Shown: piece by piece, positions 1 through 4,986 of the stretch
Position numbering within the stretch: the stretch's first letter is position 1
Layout of the letters: each line of letters begins with the position of its first letter
Source of the DNA: Candidatus Bathyarchaeota archaeon
Lineage (GTDB): Archaea > Thermoproteota > Bathyarchaeia > TCS64
DNA length: 5,558 nt
Assembly (NCBI GenBank): GCA_003662205.1
Contig: QMXQ01000109.1
Coordinates: 1-5,558, forward strand
Direction of reading: 5' to 3'
The notes under the pieces: model-generated
Told to the model about the DNA's origin: nothing
Database searches by the model: none
The model's input: the letters and a program-made list of their open reading frames with translations, nothing else
Translations under genes and position numbers: made by a program

Positions 1-1
1 C

Positions 2-355
2 ACCTACGCGGTCTTCCACCAGCCCAACGTCAAGTTCCCCATCAAGGCCGCGAAGATCCTCGGCTTCAGCATGGACTCCATCAAGCCGGGCCTCGTCGTG
101 CCGGTGGTCGGCAACACCTACGCGGGGTCGACACCCCTGGGCCTCGCCGCGACCCTGGACGTCGCCAACCCCGGCGACCGGGTCCTCGTCGTCTCCTACG
201 GCTCGGGGGCGGGGAGCGACGCCTTCAGCTTCGTGGTGCAGGAGGCGATAGCCAACGACCGGCGCCTCGACCCAGCGGTCTCGGTGTTCATCAACCGCAA
301 GCGGTACGTCGACTACTCCATCTACTCAAAGCTGAGGGGAAAGATCGCCCGATGA
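2..355 (+). CDS. Archaeal-type hydroxymethylglutaryl-CoA synthase, C-terminal part (5' end outside window)
   Basis: Condenses acetyl-CoA with acetoacetyl-CoA to HMG-CoA, the committed entry to the mevalonate route to archaeal isoprenoid lipids; cytosolic. The frame is open from the window edge and gives 117 residues, roughly the last third of a family usually about 350 long. The motif HQPN (His codon 17-19) is the conserved catalytic-histidine motif of archaeal HMG-CoA synthases; the next residue is Val where Gly is more usual. NTYAGSTPLGLAA, the glycine-rich YGSGAGSDAF and the ending VDYSIYSKLRGKI all match the family C-terminus. The TGA stop overlaps the ATG of the next gene (ATGA), so the two are translationally coupled. 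The nucleophilic Cys lies upstream and cannot be checked. The visible part looks intact and functional, in contrast to the thiolase-like neighbour. Family assignment is secure. Confidence 0.93.
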   Translation, partial: TYAVFHQPNVKFPIKAAKILGFSMDSIKPGLVVPVVGNTYAGSTPLGLAATLDVANPGDRVLVVSYGSGAGSDAFSFVVQEAIANDRRLDPAVSVFINRKRYVDYSIYSKLRGKIAR

Positions 356-1494
356 GGAGCGTCTCAGTGGCGGGCGTCGGCCTCACCCGCATCAAGGAGC
401 ACTGGGAGAAGTCGCTGAGAGACCTATTCGCGGAGGCGGCGCTGAAGGCCCTCGACGACGCCGGCACCGACGAGATCGACGCCGTGTACGTCTCAAACAT
501 GGGCTCGGCGACCCTCCAGAGTCAGCTCCACCTGGGGGCGATGATGGCCGACGCCATCGGAAAGAGGGGGATCACCGCGCTGAGGGTGGAGGCGGCATCT
601 GCCAGCGGGGGCGTCGCCTTCCACGAGGGAGTTAAGGCGGTGGCCTCGGGCCTCCACGACTGCGTGCTGGTCGGGGGCGTGGAGAAGATGAGCGACGCCC
701 TCCCGGGGGAGGTCGCCGCGGCCCTCGCGATGGCAGAGGACCAAGAGTACACCGCCTACACCGGCGTCACGAAGCTGGGGCTGAACGCGCTCGTCCACCG
801 CCGTTACATGGAGAGGTTCGGCGCCGAGGCGAAGGAGATCGCCATGTTCGCCGTCAGGGGGCACGAGCACGCGGTGGGCTGCCCCCACGCGCAATATCCC
901 TTCAAGGTCAGCGTCGAGAGAATCCTGGCGTCCCCGATGGAGGCAGACCCCATCCACATGCTGGAGTGCTCCAGCGTCGGGGACGGCGCCGCCGCCATCA
1001 TCCTCCGACCCGCCGAGGAGGCTGAGGACGGCGTCGAGGTGGCCTCCACAGCCGTAGCGACCGATTTCTACCACCTGACGGAGAGGTATGACATCACGGT
1101 CTTCGAGGCGGTGAGGTGGGCGGCGGCCCGAGCGTTCGAGGCGGCGGGCGTCTCCCACAAGGACATCGACGTCCTGGAGGTCCACGACGACACCACCATC
1201 ACCGGCGTCGTCTCCCTTGAGGACCTCGGCTTCGTCGAGAAGGGGAAGGGCGCCGCCTTCGTCGCGGAGGGGAACACCGCGCGCGGCGGCGAACTGCCGA
1301 CCAACACCTTCGGCGGGCTGAAGGCCCGCGGCAACCCCGTCGGGGCGACGGGCCTGTACCAGATCGCGGAGATCGCCCTCCAGCTCCGGGGGGAGGCAGG
1401 CCCGTGCCAGGTGGAGGGCGCGGAGACGGGGCTAGCGCAGAGCCTGGGAGGCCTCGGAACGACATGCGCAGTCACCATCCTGAGGAGGAGATGA
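352..1494 (+). CDS. Thiolase-fold protein of the HMG-CoA synthase operon, with catalytic residues replaced
   Basis: By position and overall sequence this is the archaeal acetoacetyl-CoA thiolase that normally feeds HMG-CoA synthase. The 380-residue length is normal for the family. Preserved signatures include GGVEKMSDALP, ADPIHMLECSSVGDGAAA, DIDVLEVHD, EDLGF, GGLKARG and PVGATG. The active-site positions differ. The nucleophile motif reads VEAASASGG, with Ser83 (TCT, 598-600) where thiolases have Cys. The catalytic GHP motif reads GNP, with Asn328 (AAC, 1333-1335). The HDCF motif of archaeal and SCP2-type thiolases reads HDDT (278-281). The frame has no stop or frameshift, so the gene looks maintained rather than decaying. 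The start ATG overlaps the HMG-CoA synthase stop, and a GAGGGG lies 12 bases upstream. Fold and context are secure. Classical thiolase activity is doubtful: it may be a structural pseudoenzyme or a thiolase-fold enzyme such as an aldolase. Confidence 0.9.
   Translation: MRSVSVAGVGLTRIKEHWEKSLRDLFAEAALKALDDAGTDEIDAVYVSNMGSATLQSQLHLGAMMADAIGKRGITALRVEAASASGGVAFHEGVKAVASGLHDCVLVGGVEKMSDALPGEVAAALAMAEDQEYTAYTGVTKLGLNALVHRRYMERFGAEAKEIAMFAVRGHEHAVGCPHAQYPFKVSVERILASPMEADPIHMLECSSVGDGAAAIILRPAEEAEDGVEVASTAVATDFYHLTERYDITVFEAVRWAAARAFEAAGVSHKDIDVLEVHDDTTITGVVSLEDLGFVEKGKGAAFVAEGNTARGGELPTNTFGGLKARGNPVGATGLYQIAEIALQLRGEAGPCQVEGAETGLAQSLGGLGTTCAVTILRRR
1484..1490 (+). promoter_or_regulatory. Ribosome binding site for the DUF35 gene
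   Basis: GGAGGAG lies inside the last codons of the thiolase-like gene and ends 5 bases before the ATG at 1496. It supports this start over the out-of-frame ATG at 1491, and shows the DUF35 protein is translated from the same message as its partners. Confidence 0.6.
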
Positions 1495-1495
1495 G

Positions 1496-1891
1496 ATGAG
1501 CGTCCCAAGGTACTGGCGGGAGATCAAGTACAGGTACAGGCTCATCGGGGAGATGTGCACGGACTGCGGCGCGGCCTTCTTCCCCCGCAGAGCCGTCTGC
1601 CCCCGGTGCGGCTCCAAAGACCTGGAGGAGTGCAAGCTCAGCGAGAAGGGGGCCGTCGTCTCGTGGACGGTCGTGAGGAACCCGCCGGCTGGCTACGAGA
1701 AGTACGCGCCCTACGTGGTGGCCCTCATAGAGCTGGACGACGGCGTCCGCATCCTCTCCCAGGTGGTTGACGTCGAGCCCGAGGAGGTGGAGGCGGGGAT
1801 GAGGGTGGAGGCCACCTTCCGCCGGGTCCGGGAGGACGGCAGCTCGGGCATCATAGAATACGGCTACAAGTTCAGGCCCGTCATAGAGTGA
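1496..1891 (+). CDS. DUF35 zinc-ribbon/OB-fold acyl-CoA-associated protein
   Basis: A 131-residue protein with the two-part DUF35 layout. An N-terminal helix (PRYWREIKYRYRLIGE) is followed by a rubredoxin-like zinc ribbon with Cys21, Cys24, Cys35 and Cys38 (CTDCG and CPRCG). An OB-fold follows from about residue 48 to the end, including the family-typical stretch APYVVALIELDDG and the ending GYKFRPVIE. In methanogens the DUF35 protein binds both thiolase and HMG-CoA synthase in one complex that passes acetoacetyl-CoA between the active sites; the same role is inferred here from the gene order. DUF35 domains elsewhere pair with thiolase-fold aldolases in steroid side-chain breakdown, which matters because the thiolase-like partner here lacks its usual catalytic residues. 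All four zinc ligands are present. It starts one base after the thiolase-like stop and ends the operon. Confidence 0.9.
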   Translation: MSVPRYWREIKYRYRLIGEMCTDCGAAFFPRRAVCPRCGSKDLEECKLSEKGAVVSWTVVRNPPAGYEKYAPYVVALIELDDGVRILSQVVDVEPEEVEAGMRVEATFRRVREDGSSGIIEYGYKFRPVIE

Positions 1892-1944
1892 ACGGGAAAG
1901 AGCACCCCCTCAACGAATTGCCGACGGGGCACGGGATTGGCATC

Positions 1945-1952
1945 TTTATAAG
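1945..1952 (+). promoter_or_regulatory. TATA-like box for glycyl-tRNA synthetase
   Basis: TTTATAAG stands out in the otherwise GC-rich 95-base gap after the DUF35 gene. Transcription would be expected about 25 bases on, near 1975, leaving a leader of roughly 10-15 bases before the ATG at 1987. No convincing ribosome binding site precedes that ATG, which fits a very short or near-leaderless message. It implies the synthetase is transcribed separately from the mevalonate operon. Confidence 0.6.
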
Positions 1953-1986
1953 TCCGACCCCTAAATTGGATTAAGGCTGTTCGGGG

Positions 1987-3507
1987 ATGGTTTCGATCAA
2001 CATCTACGACAAGGTGACGGAGATAGCGAAGAGGCGGGGGTTCTTCTGGCCCTCCTTCGAGATATACGGCGGCCTCAGCGGCTTCGTCACCTACGGGAAC
2101 CTGGGGACCAAGCTGAAGAGGAACATCGAGAACGCGTGGCGCGAGTTCTTCGTCCGCCGCCAGGGCTTCCTGGAGCTGGAGGCCCCCATCATCAACGCCT
2201 CGCGGGTCTTCGAGGCGTCGGGTCACCTCGACCACTTCAAGGAGCACATGGTGGAGTGCACCCGGTGCGGCCGATCCTTCCGGGCGGACCACCTCATCGA
2301 GGAGAAGACGGGCCTGGAGAACGTGGAGGCGATGGGCGGCGACGCCATCAGGGAGCTGCTGGCGGAGCACGAGATCAGGTGCCCCCGCTGCGGCGGGGCC
2401 CTCAAGGAGCCGGTCATGTTCCTCACCATGTTCCAGACCACCATCGGCGCCACCGGCGGCGAGGTCGGCTACGCCAGGCCCGAGGCCGCCCAGGGGATGT
2501 TCCTCAACTTCCGCCGGGGCTTCCAGCAGGCCCGGGAGAAGCTCCCCTTCGCCCTCGCCCAGACGGGGAAGGTCCTCAGGAACGAGATCAGCCCCCGCCG
2601 CGGCATGCTCCGGCTGAGGGAGTTCACCATCATGGAGCTGGAGCTCTTCTTCGACCCCCAGGAGCCGTCCTGCCCCTGGTTCAACGAGGTCTCCGGCGAG
2701 GAGGTCAGCCTCCTGACGGAGGAGATGGAGGCGGAGGGGGAGAAGACGCCCCTGAAGGTGTCCCTCGGGGAGGCCGTCGAGGCGGGCCACATCCTGACGG
2801 AGTGGCAGGCATACTTCATGGGCGTCTCCAAGCGGTTCATCTCCCACCTCGGCGTCCCGCCCGACCGCCAGCGGTTCAGGGCCCACCTGCCCGAGGAGCG
2901 GTCCCACTACTCCGCCCAGACCTACGACCACGAGGTGCTGCTGGAGAGCTGGGGATGGACCGAGATCGCGGGCCACGCGTACAGGACCGACTACGACCTC
3001 AAGGCACACCAGCGAGGCTCGGGCGTAGACATGACGGTGCTGCGGCCCGACGGCACCAGGTTCATACCGCACGTCGTGGAGCCCAGCTTCGGCCTGGACC
3101 GCCTCCTCTACGTGGTGCTGGAGTCCTCATACCAGCGGAGGAAGAAGCGGGACATCCTCGCCCTCCCGAGGAGCCTCGCCCCCATCAACGTCTCGGTGCT
3201 CCCCCTCGTCACCAAGGACGGACTGTCCGAGAAGGCGGCCGAGGTCCGGGAGCTGCTGCTGGACGCCGGCCTCGTCGTGGCCTACGATGAGAGCGGCTCC
3301 ATCGGCAGACGGTACGCCCGCTCCGACGAAGTCGGGACGCCCCTAGCCGTCACCATCGACTACGACACGCTGGAGAACGATACGGTCACCATCCGGGACC
3401 GGGACAGCTGGAGCCAGGTCAGGCAGAGGATCGCCGACCTGCCGGGGCTCCTCCGGCGGTACCTCAAGGGGGAGATCGAGTTCAGCGAGCTCGGCAGCCC
3501 CGTCTAG
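1987..3507 (+). CDS. glyS: Glycine--tRNA ligase (class II, alpha2 type)
   Basis: Charges tRNA-Gly with glycine in the cytosol. The 506-residue protein opens with KVTEIAKRRGFFWPSFEIYGG, the typical N-terminus, which fixes the ATG start. A zinc ribbon is formed by Cys91/Cys94 and Cys132/Cys135 in an insertion after motif 1. Motif 2 is RNEISPRRGMLRLREFT (198-214) with its ATP-contacting arginines. RTDYDLKAH follows, then motif 3 HVVEPSFGLDR (362-372). The anticodon-binding domain fills about 385-506 and includes GSIGRRYARSDEVGTP and DYDTLENDTVTIRDRDS. The highly conserved RPETAQG loop reads RPEAAQG (Ala167), a small deviation. The length is at the compact end of the family, shorter than many archaeal versions. 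Its TAG stop lies in the CTAG palindrome that also stops the converging CooT-like gene. Confidence 0.97.
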   Translation: MVSINIYDKVTEIAKRRGFFWPSFEIYGGLSGFVTYGNLGTKLKRNIENAWREFFVRRQGFLELEAPIINASRVFEASGHLDHFKEHMVECTRCGRSFRADHLIEEKTGLENVEAMGGDAIRELLAEHEIRCPRCGGALKEPVMFLTMFQTTIGATGGEVGYARPEAAQGMFLNFRRGFQQAREKLPFALAQTGKVLRNEISPRRGMLRLREFTIMELELFFDPQEPSCPWFNEVSGEEVSLLTEEMEAEGEKTPLKVSLGEAVEAGHILTEWQAYFMGVSKRFISHLGVPPDRQRFRAHLPEERSHYSAQTYDHEVLLESWGWTEIAGHAYRTDYDLKAHQRGSGVDMTVLRPDGTRFIPHVVEPSFGLDRLLYVVLESSYQRRKKRDILALPRSLAPINVSVLPLVTKDGLSEKAAEVRELLLDAGLVVAYDESGSIGRRYARSDEVGTPLAVTIDYDTLENDTVTIRDRDSWSQVRQRIADLPGLLRRYLKGEIEFSELGSPV

Positions 3508-3683
3508 CTGCCCCTGAGGACGAGCCTCGTGGCGGGGACGTTGACCTCCACGATGCTGGCGTCCTCGAACACCTTCGTCTCGCCGATGACGTCGCGGAGC
3601 GTCACGCCGCGCTCATCCACCTTGGCGAAGATGACGTCCTCCATCACCTTCTCACCGTCGAAGAAGACCTTGAACTCGCACAT
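3504..3683 (-). CDS. CooT-family small nickel-binding protein
   Basis: A 59-residue protein starting MCEFKVFFDGEKVMEDV. The MCE(S/F)KV start, the MEDV segment, a central RDVIGETKVF and a short beta-rich remainder match the CooT family (about 60-70 residues). In Rhodospirillum rubrum CooT, Cys2 binds nickel for CO dehydrogenase maturation. I chose the ATG at 3683 over the in-frame GTG at 3692 because it puts the cysteine at position 2, as in the family, and because the nearest TATA-like box would start the transcript close to it. No CO dehydrogenase gene lies in the window, so the nickel target is unknown; archaeal members often stand alone. It converges on glycyl-tRNA synthetase with overlapping stops and lies 88 bases downstream of the lipoate ligase on the same strand. 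The family call is firm; the metal role is inferred. Confidence 0.8.
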   Translation of the reverse strand: MCEFKVFFDGEKVMEDVIFAKVDERGVTLRDVIGETKVFEDASIVEVNVPATRLVLRGS

Positions 3684-3710
3684 GGCAACCACATCCTAAG
3701 GCGCCGTGAC

Positions 3711-3728
3711 CACATATAACAATATATG
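3711..3728 (-). promoter_or_regulatory. AT-rich patch with TATA-like boxes upstream of the CooT-like gene
   Basis: Read on the minus strand this patch holds CATATATT followed by TTATATGTG, the only AT-rich bases in the 88-base gap. The nearer box would start transcription near 3690, giving an almost leaderless message from ATG 3683. The farther one would start it near 3698, leaving a leader with a weak AGGATG. Either lets the CooT-like gene be expressed apart from the lipoate ligase upstream. Confidence 0.5.
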
Positions 3729-3771
3729 AGTCAGCCGGCCCCAGCGGCTCCGACGAGAGGCGCCCAGCTTG

Positions 3772-4872
3772 TCAGGGGAGGTTCTCCTTGGCCTTCAGGA
3801 TGGCGGCGGCGAAGTCGTCGGGCGTCGCCCCGAAGGTCTTCAGCCCGATCCTCGCGAACGCCTCCCTGATCCTCCCCTTCAGGGCGTCCTCCTCAAGGGG
3901 CGCCCCGGCGAGGGCCTCCTCCAGGCGGGAGATGGCCCCCATGTAGGGCTGGGTGAAGAAGTCCCCCGAGATGGAGATGCCGTCGATCCTGTCGTCGATG
4001 ACCACCATGGTCACCCGGACCAGCTTGTCGGCCTTGTGGACGGCCTCGCAGACGGCCACGCCTCCCCTGACCTTGGCGCCCCTCCCCCCGGCGGATGTGA
4101 GCCGGCGGTAGTCGAGGTCCTTCCCGAATATCCACTCCTCGCTCCTCCGTTCCCGGAGCAGCTCCTCCAGATATCCCTTCTCCTTCGGGGTGATGGGTCC
4201 GGGCTCCAGCCGTATCTCCAGCTCCTCCTCGAAGCCCTCCGCCAGCCGTCTTTTCACCTCCTCCCTGTCCGGAGGGGCGCCCAGCTCGTCCTCCATGGAG
4301 GTGAGCCACTGGGCCATGGACTCGGCGAGCTTGTCCCTGAACTTCTCGCTGGGCGCCTTGATGATCCGCATCATCAGCTCGATGGGGAGCTGGAGGAGGA
4401 GGTCGCCCGCGAGGACGTTGGCCTCGTCGATGGTGATGGCTCCGTTCCCCGATATCTTCCTGCCCCCCACCAGGATGTCATTGGGCGGCCGCAGCCTGGC
4501 GTCCAGCCCGTATCCCCGCAGGGCGTGGACGGGCGGCCTCAGGAACTTGGCGTAGAACTCGGGGATGGACGAGGGGCACTCCGGGCTCCGCCTGTGGACG
4601 ACGACGAAGTAGTCCTGCTCCCAGGGGCCGTCGAGGATGGCGCCCCCGCCGATGGTCCGCCTGACCAGGTCGAAGCCCATCTCCCTGGCGTAATCCACGT
4701 CGATCTCCTTCTCCATGAGCTGGTGGTAGCCGACGTTGACGAATGGCCTCTCGGGGTGGTTGAGGATGACCGTGTCCGGCGACGACCCCTCGCTCACCGC
4801 CCTCCCCACGGCCTCATACAGGTTCGTCATCGTGTAGCCGTCAACAGGCCCCACATCGAGCAGTCTCCACAA
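3772..4872 (-). CDS. lplA: Lipoate--protein ligase A with fused C-terminal accessory domain
   Basis: Activates lipoate with ATP and attaches it to a lysine of lipoyl-domain proteins such as glycine-cleavage H protein or 2-oxoacid dehydrogenase E2. The 366 residues divide into a catalytic core (about 1-243) and a C-terminal accessory domain (about 245-366). The core starts WRLLDVGPVDGYT and has the lipoyl-AMP loop RRTIGGGA (71-78), then PNDILVGGRKISG with the conserved Lys139. The accessory domain holds WIFGKD and ISISGDFF. In some archaea, for example Thermoplasma, these two parts are separate proteins; here they are one chain. After GGGA the usual H-D pair is absent (the sequence runs ILDGP). 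The TTG start is supported by a strong ribosome binding site, by the family N-terminus and by an upstream in-frame stop with no other start between. Which lipoyl protein it serves is not shown here; octanoyl transfer is a less likely alternative. Confidence 0.88.
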   Translation of the reverse strand: MWRLLDVGPVDGYTMTNLYEAVGRAVSEGSSPDTVILNHPERPFVNVGYHQLMEKEIDVDYAREMGFDLVRRTIGGGAILDGPWEQDYFVVVHRRSPECPSSIPEFYAKFLRPPVHALRGYGLDARLRPPNDILVGGRKISGNGAITIDEANVLAGDLLLQLPIELMMRIIKAPSEKFRDKLAESMAQWLTSMEDELGAPPDREEVKRRLAEGFEEELEIRLEPGPITPKEKGYLEELLRERRSEEWIFGKDLDYRRLTSAGGRGAKVRGGVAVCEAVHKADKLVRVTMVVIDDRIDGISISGDFFTQPYMGAISRLEEALAGAPLEEDALKGRIREAFARIGLKTFGATPDDFAAAILKAKENLP

Positions 4873-4876
4873 TCCG

Positions 4877-4883
4877 CCTCCCC
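4877..4883 (-). promoter_or_regulatory. Ribosome binding site deciding the TTG start of lplA
   Basis: On the minus strand GGGGAGG ends 4 bases before the TTG at 4872. No ATG or GTG occurs in frame between this start and the upstream TAA. The next in-frame ATG (Met15) would remove the conserved WRLLDVGP start, so the rare TTG is the likely initiator. Confidence 0.65.
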
Positions 4884-4914
4884 TCTCGCGATCCTCGTGA
4901 TCATGATAATGTTC

Positions 4915-4923
4915 TTATTTAAC
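4915..4923. promoter_or_regulatory. Shared AT-rich promoter core between lplA and the divergent thiolase-of-uridine-like ATPase gene
   Basis: The bases read TTATTTAAC on the plus strand and GTTAAATAA on the minus strand, so the same patch can act as a TATA box both ways. Leftward it would start lplA near 4893, leaving a leader of about 20 bases that contains the ribosome binding site. Rightward it would start the other gene near 4945, leaving about 40 bases before its GTG. It is the main AT-rich patch in this 114-base divergent gap. The palindrome ATCATGAT (4900-4907) lies close to the expected lplA start. Confidence 0.5.
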
Positions 4924-4986
4924 GGTGTTGGGGGATTAACGGAAACCTCCAGCCGGATATGCGGCAACTGACCAGGGTGTTCTACG

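Noticed and set aside
493..1185. 230-codon minus-strand frame opposite the thiolase-like gene
   Set aside because: It is antisense to a conserved gene, has skewed composition and no convincing start signal.
352..1494. Calling the thiolase-like gene a pseudogene
   Set aside because: The frame is full length, coupled to its neighbours and conserved outside the active-site positions, so it looks like a maintained protein with changed function.
1864..3072. 402-codon minus-strand frame opposite glycyl-tRNA synthetase
   Set aside because: It is antisense to a clearly real synthetase, has biased low-complexity composition and matches no family I recognise.
2136..3290. 384-codon plus-strand frame in a second phase inside glycyl-tRNA synthetase
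   Set aside because: Its product is dominated by Gly, Pro and Arg, a shadow of GC-rich codons of the real gene.
3684..3692. GTG start three codons upstream for the CooT-like gene
   Set aside because: It would move the nickel-binding cysteine from position 2 to 5, against the family pattern; the ATG at 3683 is preferred.
3733..3749. Small inverted repeat AGCCG...CGGCT downstream of lplA, considered as a terminator
   Set aside because: The stem is only 5 bases with a 7-base loop and no T-run on the transcribed side, so it is within chance in GC-rich DNA.
3769..4971. 400-codon open frame on the plus strand across the lipoate ligase gene
   Set aside because: It mirrors lplA on the opposite strand. 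Its product is rich in Gly, Pro, Leu, Asp and Arg, low in complexity and has no recognisable motif; GC-rich codon bias keeps the antisense frame open.
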